Below are positions 1 to 8,082 of a stretch of 64,000 bases of DNA, one piece after another. The stretch's first letter is position 1; the number at the start of each line of letters is the position of its first letter. Below the pieces are notes generated by a model. The model was not told the origin of the DNA. It searched no databases and saw only the letters and a list, made by a program, of their open reading frames with translations. The stretch comes from Amaricoccus sp047275745 (lineage in GTDB: Bacteria; Pseudomonadota; Alphaproteobacteria; Rhodobacterales; Rhodobacteraceae), in NCBI RefSeq assembly GCF_047275745.1, contig NZ_JBKQWU010000010.1, positions 45,608 through 109,607 of the forward strand, read 5' to 3'. The position numbers and the translations under genes are program-made.

Positions 1-232
1 CGCCGCGCGCGAGGCTCGCATAGGTGACGGGCACCGAAAGGAGGTCCACGCTGGTCTCGTAGCCGAGCGCATCGAGGATCGCGCGCGCGGTGGCGGTGGT
101 GGCGGTGATGTCGGTCCAGCCGACATCGGAGAAGCGTATGCTGGCACAGCTTTCGGGCTCGGCCGCGGTGGCCGTCGTCCCGGCGAGAAGGGGGAGAGCG
201 GCGATGGCGATGGCGGTCAGGGTGGCTTTCAT
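1..232 (-). CDS. choX: Choline ABC transporter substrate-binding protein, partial (N-terminal 77 residues)
   Basis: Only the first 77 codons lie inside the window; the gene continues leftwards past base 1. The product starts with a Sec signal peptide (MKATLTAIAIAALPLLAG, Ala-rich cleavage region near residue 24). The mature part opens with the CASIRFSDVGWTD segment and continues with ITATTATARAILDALGY, a pattern typical of ProX/ChoX-type periplasmic choline/betaine binders, in which the Trp helps form the aromatic cage. It is divergent from betI and shares the 233-383 intergenic region with the BetI operator, so choline-responsive control is likely. Family assignment rests on the N-terminus and the bet context. 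A related quaternary-amine binder is the main alternative. Confidence 0.75.
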   Translation of the reverse strand, partial: MKATLTAIAIAALPLLAGTTATAAEPESCASIRFSDVGWTDITATTATARAILDALGYETSVDLLSVPVTYASLARG

Positions 233-317
233 TTCGACGGTCTCCCGGGGCTTGTGGCGCGGGGCGCGGGCGCGGACTTGCTCGGCCACGCGGTGGATGC
301 AGGCTCGCGTGAATTCA

Positions 318-360
318 TTGACCCGAGCAAGGAAAACCTTTATTGATTGATCAGTCAATA
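318..360 (+). promoter_or_regulatory. betI promoter with overlapping BetI operator
   Basis: A -35 TTGACC (318-323) is separated by 17 bp from a -10 TATTGA (341-346). The -10 is the left arm of a near-perfect 20-bp palindrome at 341-360 (TATTGATTGA facing TCAGTCAATA, one mismatched pair). Known BetI operators are similar TTGATTG/CAATCAA-type dyads. The overlap implies that bound BetI blocks RNA polymerase, with relief by choline. It lies in the choX/betI divergent gap, so it may control both sides. The promoter call is inferred from sequence. Confidence 0.75.
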
Positions 361-383
361 AATTTCTTAACGAGGAGGTGGCC

Positions 384-1067
384 ATGCCCCCGCGCATCGC
401 GGTGACCGAAATGCGGCGGCGCGCGCTGATCGGCGCCGCGCTGCGCGAGATCTCCGACCGCGGCACGCTGGAAGTGACCGTGGCGCAGATCGCGAATCGG
501 GCTGGCGTCTCCTCCGCCCTCGCGCATCACTATTTCGGCGGCAAGGAAGATCTGATTCTCGCCACGATGCGGCACCTTCTGTCCGAATTCGCCGACGGCG
601 TGCGGACACGGCTGCGCCGGGCGGAGACGCCGCGCGAGCGGCTGTCGGCGATCATCGAGGGCAGTTTCGGCGACGACCAGTTCCATCAGGCGACGATCAC
701 CGCCTGGCTGACCTTCTATGCCAAGGCGCTGTCCTCGCCCGGCGCCGCCCGGCTGCTCGCCGTCTACCAGCGGCGGTTGCACACCAACCTGCGCCATGCG
801 CTGCGCGGCCTGTTGCCCGAGGAGGAGGTGGACGGGATCGCCGAGGCGCTCGGCGCGTTGATCGATGGGGTCTACCTGCGCGAGGCCTTGCGCGGGCGCG
901 TGGTGAATCCGGCCGCCGCGATTGCCATCGTGGAAGACTACGTTGACTGCCATCTCGTCGCGACCGGCGATCGGACCGCGCCCGGCGCGACCTGCCCATC
1001 GGCGGACGCGCAGCCAGACTCCTCGATCGACTCTTCGACCGCCCGTGTCGATCCGACCGCCCCCTGA
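384..1067 (+). CDS. betI: TetR-family transcriptional repressor BetI
   Basis: This is a 227-residue TetR/BetI repressor of the choline-to-betaine genes. Residues ~10-55 form the DNA-binding domain, with recognition helix VSSALAHHYFGGKEDLI, characteristic of BetI. The C-terminal part is the choline-sensing domain. I use ATG 384 because GAGGAGG (372-378) sits 5 nt upstream; a GTG at 378 overlaps that site. It is the first gene of betI-betB-GST-betA and is preceded by its own likely operator at 341-360. The C-terminal ~35 residues are low-complexity and longer than usual. Function is confident from motif plus context. Confidence 0.93.
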   Translation: MPPRIAVTEMRRRALIGAALREISDRGTLEVTVAQIANRAGVSSALAHHYFGGKEDLILATMRHLLSEFADGVRTRLRRAETPRERLSAIIEGSFGDDQFHQATITAWLTFYAKALSSPGAARLLAVYQRRLHTNLRHALRGLLPEEEVDGIAEALGALIDGVYLREALRGRVVNPAAAIAIVEDYVDCHLVATGDRTAPGATCPSADAQPDSSIDSSTARVDPTAP

Positions 1068-1081
1068 CCGGAGACTTCCGA

Positions 1082-2554
1082 ATGAATGACCGTGACGTTC
1101 AGCCCCTCGGCTCCCACTGGATCGGGGGGCAACTCCTGCCCGGCGAGGGCGGGGCCGCGTTGCCCGTCCACTACCCGGCGACGGGCGAGGTGATCGCGAC
1201 GCTCACCGAGGCGACGGGCGAGGTCATCGAGGCCGCGGTCACGAGCGCGCGCGATGGATTCGCGGTCTGGTCACGCACGCCGCCCGCCGAGCGCGGCCGG
1301 GTGCTGCGCCGCGCGGCTGAGATCATCCGTGCGCGCGGGCCCGAACTGGCTCGGCTCGAGACGCTCGACACCGGCAAGCCGATCCAGGAGACCGAGGTCG
1401 CGGACTGGCCCTCCGGCGCCGACGCTCTCGAATATTTCGGCGCGCTCGCCGCGACGATGACCGGGGAGCACATCGATCTCGGCGGCGATTTCGTCTACAC
1501 CCGGCGCGAGCCGCTCGGCATCTGCGCCGGCATCGGCGCCTGGAATTACCCGAGTCAGATCGCCTGCTGGAAGGCGGCGCCGGCGCTCGCCTGCGGCAAT
1601 GCGATGATCTTCAAACCCTCGGAGGTCACGCCGCTCGGCGCCTTGAAGCTTGGCGAGATCTTCAAGGAGGCGGGCCTGCCGGATGGTGTCTTCAACGTGG
1701 TGCAAGGCACCGGCCCGGTCGGCTCCGCGCTCGTCTCGCATCCCGCGATCGCCAAGGTCTCGGTCACCGGCTCGGTCGGGACCGGCCGTCGCGTCTACGC
1801 CGGCGCGGCGGAGAGCTTCAAGCATGTGACGCTGGAGCTTGGCGGCAAGTCGCCGCTGATCGTCTTCGACGACGCCGACATCGATTCGGCGATCGGCGGC
1901 GCGATGCTGGGCAATTTCTATTCCTCGGGCCAGATCTGCTCGAACGGCACCCGCGTCTTCGTGCAGGACGGGGTGCGCGCGCGGTTCCTGACGCGGCTCG
2001 CCGAACGGGCCGAGGCGATCCGGATCGGCGACCCGCTCGATCCCGAGACCCAGATGGGCCCCCTCGTCTCGGCGGCGCAGGGCGAGAAGGTCATGGACTA
2101 CATCGCCAAGGGACAGGACGAGGGCGCCTGGCTGCTGACAGGGGGCGCGCGTGCCACGCTTCAGGGCTTCGAAGGCGGCTTCTTCGTCCAGCCCACCGTC
2201 TTCGCCGAGGTCGCCGACACCATGACCATCGCGCGGGAGGAGATCTTCGGCCCGGTGATGAGCGTCCTCGGCTTCTCCGAGGAGGAGGAGGTGATCACCC
2301 GCGCCAATGCGACCGAGTTCGGCCTCGCGGCGGGCGTCTTTACCGCCGACCTCGCCCGGGCGCACCGCGTCGTCGGCGCGCTCCGCGCCGGGACGACCTG
2401 GATCAACGCCTATAATCTCACGCCCGTCGAAGCGCCCTTCGGCGGGGTCAAGGGCAGTGGCATCGGCCGCGAGAACGGCCATGCCGCGCTGGAACACTAC
2501 AGCCAGATCAAGTCCGTCTATGTCGGCGCTGGCCCGGTGGAGGCACCCTACTGA
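1082..2554 (+). CDS. betB: Betaine aldehyde dehydrogenase
   Basis: A 490-residue NAD(P)-dependent aldehyde dehydrogenase oxidising betaine aldehyde to glycine betaine, the second step of osmoprotectant synthesis from choline. Catalytic Glu252 lies in VTLELGGKSP and nucleophile Cys286 in SSGQICSNGTR, a BetB-like context. The Rossmann region contains FNVVQGTG and VTGSVGTGRR (residues ~204-236). Length is normal for the family. The start follows the betI stop by 14 nt. The stop TGA (2552-2554) overlaps the ATG of the next gene by one base, indicating translational coupling. The bet context makes the substrate assignment strong. Confidence 0.95.
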   Translation: MNDRDVQPLGSHWIGGQLLPGEGGAALPVHYPATGEVIATLTEATGEVIEAAVTSARDGFAVWSRTPPAERGRVLRRAAEIIRARGPELARLETLDTGKPIQETEVADWPSGADALEYFGALAATMTGEHIDLGGDFVYTRREPLGICAGIGAWNYPSQIACWKAAPALACGNAMIFKPSEVTPLGALKLGEIFKEAGLPDGVFNVVQGTGPVGSALVSHPAIAKVSVTGSVGTGRRVYAGAAESFKHVTLELGGKSPLIVFDDADIDSAIGGAMLGNFYSSGQICSNGTRVFVQDGVRARFLTRLAERAEAIRIGDPLDPETQMGPLVSAAQGEKVMDYIAKGQDEGAWLLTGGARATLQGFEGGFFVQPTVFAEVADTMTIAREEIFGPVMSVLGFSEEEEVITRANATEFGLAAGVFTADLARAHRVVGALRAGTTWINAYNLTPVEAPFGGVKGSGIGRENGHAALEHYSQIKSVYVGAGPVEAPY

Positions 2555-3210
2555 TGAGCGACAAACAGATCACCATTCTCGGCCGCGCCGATTCGATGAA
2601 CGTTCAGGCGGTCCTCTGGGGCCTCGCCGAGCTCGGGCTCGATTTCGAGCGGCATGACTATGGCCACCGGTTCGGCGGCACCGATACGCCCGAGTTCCGG
2701 GCGATGAATCCGAACGGCCTCGTCCCGGTGATGAAGGACGACCAGGTGACGCTCTTCGAGAGCGGCGCGATCCTGCGCTATCTCGCCGGCCGCCACGGAC
2801 GCGCGCCGTTCTGGCCGCATGACGTCATCAAGCGCGCTCCGCTCGAGATGTGGGCGGAATGGGGGAAGGTGACGCTCCAGGGGCATTTCACGGCGCCGAT
2901 CTTCCGCCAGCTCTGTTTCGTGACGACGGAGAAGCGGAACATGGCGGCGGTGGAGGAGGCGATCCGCGTCTTCGACGCCGACCTCCAGATCCTCGAGATC
3001 CAGCTCGGCGACAAGCCTTTCGTGATGGGCGAGCATTTCACCCTCGCCGACATCATGATCGGCCAGTCGCTCTATCGCTACTTCACGCTCGACATCCATC
3101 GCGAGCACCGGCCGGTCCTCTCGGCCTATTACGACCGGCTGACCGACCGGCCCGCCTATCAGGAGCATGTGATGGTCGATTACTCCGCGCTGAAGGTTCA
3201 CGGAGCATGA
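2554..3210 (+). CDS. Glutathione S-transferase family protein within the bet operon
   Basis: A 218-residue soluble protein with the two-domain GST fold. The N-terminal thioredoxin-like domain contains MNPNGLVPVMKDD and LFESGAILRYLA, the cis-Pro and the glutathione gamma-glutamyl-binding E-S pair. The all-helical C-terminal domain contains the N-capping-box-like FTLADIMIGQSLY (residues ~162-175). The physiological substrate is unknown. It overlaps betB by 1 nt and betA by 4 nt, so it is co-translated with them, suggesting a role linked to choline or betaine aldehyde handling, such as aldehyde detoxification (inference). Family call is firm; specific function is open. Confidence 0.88.
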   Translation: MSDKQITILGRADSMNVQAVLWGLAELGLDFERHDYGHRFGGTDTPEFRAMNPNGLVPVMKDDQVTLFESGAILRYLAGRHGRAPFWPHDVIKRAPLEMWAEWGKVTLQGHFTAPIFRQLCFVTTEKRNMAAVEEAIRVFDADLQILEIQLGDKPFVMGEHFTLADIMIGQSLYRYFTLDIHREHRPVLSAYYDRLTDRPAYQEHVMVDYSALKVHGA

Positions 3211-4859
3211 TGGAGGCGGATTTCGTCATCGTCGGGTCCGGTTCCGCCGGCTCCGCGATGGCCTACAGGCTCGGCGAGGACGGGACGACCTCCGTCCTCG
3301 TGCTGGAATTCGGCGGCTCGGATATCGGACCCTTCATCCAGATGCCGGCGGCGCTCTCCTATCCGATGAACATGACCCGCTACGACTGGGGCTTCCGGAC
3401 CGAGCCCGAGCCGCATCTCGGCGGCCGCGTGCTCGCGACGCCGCGCGGCAAGGTGCTCGGCGGCTCATCCTCGATCAACGGCATGGTCTATGTCCGCGGC
3501 CACGCGCGCGATTTCGACCATTGGGCCGAGAGCGGCGCGGCGGGCTGGTCCTACGCCGATGTGCTGCCCTATTTCAAACGGATGGAGAGCTGGCACGGCG
3601 GGCATTCGGCTGTGCGCGGCACCGATGGCCCCCTGCATGTGACGCGGGGGCCGCGGCGCAACCCGCTCTATCACACATTCGTCGAGGCCGGGGCGCAGGC
3701 CGGGTTCGAACTGACCTACGACTACAACGGCCAGAAGCAGGAAGGCTTCGGAGCGATGGAGCAGACGGTCTGGCGCGGCCGCCGCTGGTCCGCCGCCAAC
3801 GCCTATCTTCGGCCCGCGATGCGGCGCGGCAACGTCAAGGTGCACCAGTGTTTCGCGGAGCGGGTGATCATCGAGGACGGCCGCGCCACCGGCGTCGAGG
3901 TCAGCCGCGGCGGCGTGAAGGAGATCGTCCGCGCGCGGCGCGAGGTCATCGTCGCCGCCTCCTCGATCAACACGCCGAAGATCCTGATGCTCTCGGGCAT
4001 CGGTCCGGCCGGACATCTCGCGGAACATGGCGTCCCGCTCGTCGCCGACCGCCCCGGGGTGGGTGCGAATCTGCAGGATCATCTGGAACTCTACATCCAG
4101 ATGAAGAGCCTCCAGCCGATCACGCTCTACCGCTACTACAATTATCCGGCGATGGCGCGGATCGGGATGCAGTGGCTTCTCGCCAAGGTCGGGCTCGGTA
4201 CCTCGAACCAGTTCGAATCGGCCGCCTTCGTCCGGTCGGCGGCGGGTGTCGAATATCCCGACATCCAGTACCATTTCCTGCCGCTCGCGGTGCGCTACGA
4301 CGGCAAGTCGGCGGTGAAGGGGCACGGGTTCCAGGCGCATGTCGGCCCGATGCGCTCGCCCTCGCGCGGGACGGTGCGGCTCGCCTCCGCCGACCCGGCG
4401 ACGGCGCCGCGCATCCTTTTCAACTATATGAGCGAGGAGAAGGACTGGGCGGATTTCCGTCACTGCGTGAGGCTCACGCGCGAGATCTTCGCCCAGGACG
4501 CCTTCGCGCCGTTTTCCGGCGACGAGATCCAGCCCGGCGCCCAGGTCCGGAGCGACGACGAACTCGACGGCTTCATCCGCGAGCATGTCGAGAGCGCCTA
4601 CCATCCCTGCGGCACCGCGCGGATCGGCGCCAAGGACGATCCGATGGCCGTGGTCGATCCCGAATGCCGCGTGATCGGCGTCGACGGGCTTCGCGTCGCC
4701 GACAGTTCGATCTTCCCCCGGGTGACGAACGGCAATCTGAACGCGCCCTCGATCATGGTCGGGGAGAAGGCGGCGGATCACATCCTCGGGCGGACGCCGC
4801 TACCCCCGGTCGAGGCGGAGCCGTGGATCAACCCGCGCTGGCGCGAGAGCGATCGCTGA
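3207..4859 (+). CDS. betA: Choline dehydrogenase (GMC oxidoreductase)
   Basis: A 550-residue FAD-dependent glucose-methanol-choline oxidoreductase oxidising choline to betaine aldehyde and feeding electrons to the respiratory chain. The dinucleotide motif is VIVGSGSAGS at residues 8-17. GMC signature 1 appears as RGKVLGGSSSINGMVYVRG and signature 2 as SSINTPKILMLSGIGP. The conserved catalytic His lies in SAYHPCGTARIG near residue 466. ATG 3207 overlaps the preceding TGA; a second ATG at 3210 is equally possible. It is the last gene of the bet cluster. Gene context separates it from other GMC enzymes. Confidence 0.93.
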   Translation: MMEADFVIVGSGSAGSAMAYRLGEDGTTSVLVLEFGGSDIGPFIQMPAALSYPMNMTRYDWGFRTEPEPHLGGRVLATPRGKVLGGSSSINGMVYVRGHARDFDHWAESGAAGWSYADVLPYFKRMESWHGGHSAVRGTDGPLHVTRGPRRNPLYHTFVEAGAQAGFELTYDYNGQKQEGFGAMEQTVWRGRRWSAANAYLRPAMRRGNVKVHQCFAERVIIEDGRATGVEVSRGGVKEIVRARREVIVAASSINTPKILMLSGIGPAGHLAEHGVPLVADRPGVGANLQDHLELYIQMKSLQPITLYRYYNYPAMARIGMQWLLAKVGLGTSNQFESAAFVRSAAGVEYPDIQYHFLPLAVRYDGKSAVKGHGFQAHVGPMRSPSRGTVRLASADPATAPRILFNYMSEEKDWADFRHCVRLTREIFAQDAFAPFSGDEIQPGAQVRSDDELDGFIREHVESAYHPCGTARIGAKDDPMAVVDPECRVIGVDGLRVADSSIFPRVTNGNLNAPSIMVGEKAADHILGRTPLPPVEAEPWINPRWRESDR

Positions 4860-4931
4860 CCGGGCCCGCGTTGACTCTGGCGTGCCGACGGCGGGATGTG
4901 GCCGCGCACGAATCCCTGGAGGAGACGCGAA

Positions 4932-5429
4932 ATGGCCACGGCCCTGTCCTATCCGATGATCGAATTCGCCTCCGGCGTCTTCTGGCTCATCTCCATCATC
5001 TTCGTCCACGGCGTCGGCGTCCGCGCGATCGCCCGCTGGTACAACCGGCGATGGGCCCAGGTGGCGCGCGCGCCCCGGGCGTGGAGCGTCAACCTGCTCT
5101 TCGCCGCCGTGATCGCGAGCCTGGTCGTGCTGCATCTGGTCGAGACGCTGGCCTGCGCGGTGCTGATCAAATACGCGGGCCTGATCCCGATATTTCGCGA
5201 TGCCTACTACTTCACGCTCGAGAGCTACACGACCTTGGGAACCGGCATCGTGAACCCGCCGGATGACTGGCGCCTCCTCGGGCCGCTCATCGGCGTGGCG
5301 GGGCTTTTCACCTTCGGCTGGACCTCCTCGCTCCTCGTCGGCGTCATGACCGAGATCAGCCGGCTCGACCGGGCGCGGGCGGTGCGGGAGGTTCGCGAGG
5401 AGCAACCGCCAGCCTCCAGCGAGGGCTGA
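4932..5429 (+). CDS. Small two-TM ion-channel-like membrane protein
   Basis: A 165-residue membrane protein. There is one hydrophobic segment near residues 10-30, a second at ~53-75, a re-entrant pore-like stretch around YFTLESYTTLGTG, and a final helix near 118-140 (GPLIGVAGLFTFGWTSSLLVG). The layout matches bacterial two-TM potassium-channel-like proteins, where the selectivity filter reads T-x-G-Y-G; here it reads TTLGTG, with Thr in place of Tyr. Start ATG 4932 is preceded by GGAGGAG. It lies 72 nt after betA, so co-expression with osmolyte genes is possible. Channel function and ion are inferred. Confidence 0.7.
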   Translation: MATALSYPMIEFASGVFWLISIIFVHGVGVRAIARWYNRRWAQVARAPRAWSVNLLFAAVIASLVVLHLVETLACAVLIKYAGLIPIFRDAYYFTLESYTTLGTGIVNPPDDWRLLGPLIGVAGLFTFGWTSSLLVGVMTEISRLDRARAVREVREEQPPASSEG

Positions 5430-5452
5430 TACCCGGCGGCTGTGCCGGGATC
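5427..5452. terminator. Stem-loop between convergent genes
   Basis: CCCGGC (5432-5437) pairs with GCCGGG (5444-5449) around a 6-nt loop. The flanks TGAT/ATCA extend the stem to about 10 bp with one bulged A. It spans the stop codons of both convergent genes, so it could terminate in both directions. No T-run follows. Confidence 0.45.
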
Positions 5453-6830
5453 AGGAGTTGTCGGGCAGGTGGATGCGGAAGGTCGTCCCGTCCGGTCCCG
5501 TCGAGGCGAGGGTGAGCGATCCGCCGTGACCCTTCACGATTTCCGCCGCGATCACGAGCCCGAGACCCGACCCGCCCTGCCGGGCACCGCCCCGGAACGG
5601 CTGGAACAGGTTCTCGCGCGCCTTGGGCGGCAGGCCTGGCCCCGTGTCCCGCACGGTGATCTCCGCGCCCGCGTCGTCGCGCCGCGCAGAGACCACCACC
5701 TCGCCCGGGCCCGCCGCGCCGTCGATCGCCTGCGCCGCGTTGCGTACCAGATTGGTGAGGACGCGGAACAGCTGATCGGCATCGGCGCGCGCCGTCACCT
5801 CCGGGCCCGCCTCGGCGCGGATCGACACCTCGCCGCCCGCGAGCAGGCATTCATTATGCACCACCTCCTCGATCAGCGGCGCGAGCAGCACTGTCTCGAA
5901 GGTTGGCGGCGGTTCCTCGGCGCGGCCGAAGGTCAGCGTGCGCTCGCAGAGCGCGATTGCGCGGGAGAGCGAGTTCACGAGTTTCGGGGCGCTGCGCTTC
6001 ACCGCCGGATCGGAACTCATCTCGATGCGGTCGGCGAGAAGCTGGGCGGTGGTGAGCAGGTTGCGCAGATCGTGGCTGATCTTCGCGACCGCGCCGCCGA
6101 GCTGCGCGAGCCGGTCCTTCTGGCGCAGGAGCGCGGTCAGCTGGACCTGGAGGTCGCGCAGCGCGTTCTCCGCCTCGCGCAGTTCCGCCGCGCCGCTCTT
6201 CGGCACGATCACCCGGCCCGCGTCCTCCGGATTGTCGCGATAATGCATCATGTTGGCGATCACGCGCCGAACTGGCCGGACTATGAACCAGCGCACGGCG
6301 AGATACATGAGGATGGCGACGCCGCCCGAGATCAGCAGCGAGGTGATGAGGATACGCAGGGCGTAGCGCGCCATCGCGATCCGGAGCGGCCCCTCCCACA
6401 TCGTGATCTCGATGATGTTCGAGGACTGCCGCGCCCGGCCGATCACCTGGATCACCCGGTTCCTCGGCACGAGAAAGACGCGCATCGCCGCGCGCGCGAG
6501 CTGGATCCGCGAGGCCGTGGTCAGGTCATAGGTCTGTGCCACCCGCCGGGGCTCGGGTACCGTGAGCGCGAGTTCGCGCAGGTCGGCGCGTCTCAGCGCG
6601 ATCGTGAGCACATCGGCGTTGGCGAGCAGCTGCTTCTCGAGCTCCGGCGCCGGCATGTCGCCCGGCATGCCGAGCACGGCGAGCGCCGCCTGCTGCGACA
6701 GTTCAAGCTGGTTCTGCAGATAGCTTTCGCGGAACCTCGACACCGCGGGAACGAAGAAGAAGGCTTCCACGATGACGAGGAAGACCGCGGCCAGCCCGAG
6801 AAAACGACGCGACAGCGTGTTGAACAACAT
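5451..6830 (-). CDS. Sensor histidine kinase (orphan)
   Basis: A 459-residue membrane histidine kinase. TM1 is residues ~11-28, followed by a periplasmic sensor region of ~130 residues. TM2 is ~158-182, then a HAMP-like segment and the kinase core. The phospho-acceptor is His253 in KISHDLRNLLTTAQ. The N box is LTNLVRNAAQAI, G1 is DTGPGLP and G2 is GGSGLGLVIA, so all catalytic motifs are present. I chose ATG 6830 (MLFNTL); upstream in-frame sequence to 7055 is Arg/Pro-rich, lacks homology features and overlaps the rpmH promoter. No response regulator is adjacent, so its partner and signal are unknown. Confidence 0.88.
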   Translation of the reverse strand: MLFNTLSRRFLGLAAVFLVIVEAFFFVPAVSRFRESYLQNQLELSQQAALAVLGMPGDMPAPELEKQLLANADVLTIALRRADLRELALTVPEPRRVAQTYDLTTASRIQLARAAMRVFLVPRNRVIQVIGRARQSSNIIEITMWEGPLRIAMARYALRILITSLLISGGVAILMYLAVRWFIVRPVRRVIANMMHYRDNPEDAGRVIVPKSGAAELREAENALRDLQVQLTALLRQKDRLAQLGGAVAKISHDLRNLLTTAQLLADRIEMSSDPAVKRSAPKLVNSLSRAIALCERTLTFGRAEEPPPTFETVLLAPLIEEVVHNECLLAGGEVSIRAEAGPEVTARADADQLFRVLTNLVRNAAQAIDGAAGPGEVVVSARRDDAGAEITVRDTGPGLPPKARENLFQPFRGGARQGGSGLGLVIAAEIVKGHGGSLTLASTGPDGTTFRIHLPDNS

Positions 6831-7045
6831 ATGGCTTTCCGGGTACGGTCCCTCCGCCGCGAGCGCCCCCTTTCGCCCCGGCCTTCTGCTCGCGCGGAAT
6901 CTAGGCGTTCCGCGACGGGGGAACAAGACGCCGTGATCACGGTGATTCGCTCTTCGACGGGGTCCGGCGCCGCGGAGGCGCCGCCGGGGGACCGGAACCC
7001 GGTGTCGCGATCCGGTTTCGGCCCCGTTTTGACCCTTGGCGCGAA

Positions 7046-7074
7046 TTGACTTCACGCCGCATCCTCCCTATAGG
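7046..7074 (+). promoter_or_regulatory. Promoter of the rpmH-rnpA cluster
   Basis: A -35 TTGACT (7046-7051), a 17-bp spacer and a -10 TATAGG (7069-7074) lie about 100 nt before rpmH. The match to the housekeeping sigma-70 consensus is good for such a GC-rich genome. The ~95-nt leader contains several short GC-rich dyads. The promoter is inferred from sequence alone. Confidence 0.6.
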
Positions 7075-7172
7075 CAGGGCTTCGAATTTTCGGGGTTCCT
7101 CGCGCCGGGGTCGTCCGGCGTGGGGGACTCTTGGCCGGGTAAGGCTCCGGCGCAGTCTGGAGATGGCCTAAG

Positions 7173-7310
7173 ATGAGCAAGCGTACCTTTCAGCCGAGCA
7201 ACCTGGTGCGGAAGCGTCGCCACGGGTTCCGCGCCCGCATGGCGACCAAGAACGGCCGGATCATCCTGAACCGCCGCCGCGCGCAGGGCCGCAAGCGCCT
7301 GTCCGCCTGA
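7173..7310 (+). CDS. rpmH: 50S ribosomal protein L34
   Basis: A 45-residue highly basic protein, MSKRTFQPSNLVRKRRHGFR followed by ARMATKNGR, which is the near-invariant L34 sequence. It is a structural protein of the large ribosomal subunit. Compared with common alphaproteobacterial L34 there is one extra Ser after the initiator Met. It heads the conserved rpmH-rnpA-yidD order, with rnpA starting 17 nt downstream. A clear promoter lies at 7046-7074. Confidence 0.97.
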   Translation: MSKRTFQPSNLVRKRRHGFRARMATKNGRIILNRRRAQGRKRLSA

Positions 7311-7327
7311 GCGGCCGCCGCGCGCCG

Positions 7328-7801
7328 ATGATGCCGCCCGCCGCGACGACGGAGGCGGCGCCTCGGGACGCCGCCAATGATGCTCCCGGGCCCGGTGCCG
7401 GGGACCCGCCGGCCTCGCGGCCGGCGCTCGTCGTTCTGCGCGAGCGCGCCGATTTCGTCGCCGCGTCCAGGGCGCGGCGCACCTCCCGCCCGGGGCTGAA
7501 CCTGCAGGCACGACGCCGCGACGCCGGCGATGATCCGGCCGGTGGCGCGCGGGTCGGTTTCACCTGTTCGAAGAAGGTCGGCAACGCCGTGGCGCGCAAC
7601 CGCGCGAAACGGCGGCTGCGCGCCGCCGCGCGCGAGGTGATGCCCGAGGCCGGCCGACCCGGCTGGGACTATGTGCTGATCGGACGTCCCGGAACGACCG
7701 CCGCCCGCGCCTGGCCCGATCTTCTCGAGGATCTGCGCGGCGCGCTCGCGCAACTGCATGCCGGTGGAAACGCGGGCGGCAACGCGAGGAAGCCGCGATG
7801 A
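7328..7801 (+). CDS. rnpA: Ribonuclease P protein component
   Basis: A 157-residue basic protein that assists RNase P RNA in 5' maturation of tRNA precursors. The diagnostic RNR motif is VGNAVARNRAKRRLR (residues ~85-100), preceded by GFTCSKKVG. The N-terminal ~30 residues are Ala/Pro-rich and extend beyond the usual ~115-120-residue protein, as in several Rhodobacterales; the true start may be ATG 7328, 7331 or further in. The stop overlaps yidD by 4 nt (ATGA). Confidence 0.93.
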   Translation: MMPPAATTEAAPRDAANDAPGPGAGDPPASRPALVVLRERADFVAASRARRTSRPGLNLQARRRDAGDDPAGGARVGFTCSKKVGNAVARNRAKRRLRAAAREVMPEAGRPGWDYVLIGRPGTTAARAWPDLLEDLRGALAQLHAGGNAGGNARKPR

Positions 7802-8073
7802 GCGGGGGCGCGGCGGGAAAGGACATGCCGGGGAAGGCGACCCCGGCGATGGGTCCGATCGCCTATGCGGTGTCGCTGCCGATCCGCGCCTATCGCCTCG
7901 TGCTGTCACCCTGGGTCGGGATGCATTGCCGTTACCATCCGACCTGCTCGGCCTATGCGCTGGAGGCGCTGGCACGGCATGGCGCGCTCCGCGGTTCCGT
8001 TCTCGCCGCGCGGCGCATCCTCCGGTGCCACCCTTGGGGCGGTTCGGGGGTGGACGAGGTTCCGGACCGCTAG
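7798..8073 (+). CDS. yidD: Membrane protein insertion efficiency factor YidD
   Basis: A 91-residue YidD protein with the family signature IRAYRLVLSPWVGMHCRYHP, then TCSAYALEAL and a C-terminal RRILRCHPWGGSGVDEVP. An N-terminal amphipathic segment associates with the inner membrane near YidC. Three conserved Cys are present. The ATG overlaps the rnpA stop (ATGA), so the two are translationally coupled. The gene lies between rnpA and the ttcA-yidC pair, the classical neighbourhood. Confidence 0.95.
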   Translation: MSGGAAGKDMPGKATPAMGPIAYAVSLPIRAYRLVLSPWVGMHCRYHPTCSAYALEALARHGALRGSVLAARRILRCHPWGGSGVDEVPDR

Positions 8074-8082
8074 GAGTTCCGA

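Noticed and set aside
3465..4781. Long open frame antisense to betA
   Set aside because: It is the antisense reflection of a GC-rich gene; it has no ribosome binding site, no family motif, and is rich in Arg, Pro and Asp typical of shadows. betA is strongly supported on the other strand.
6831..7055. N-terminal extension of the histidine kinase
   Set aside because: The translated stretch is Arg/Pro-rich and non-conserved-looking, and the promoter for rpmH overlaps its upstream end. ATG 6830 precedes a normal TM1.
7046..8073. Possible replication origin near rpmH-rnpA
   Set aside because: That linkage to oriC holds in other groups. Here there is no dnaA or dnaN and no cluster of DnaA boxes, so I do not call an origin.
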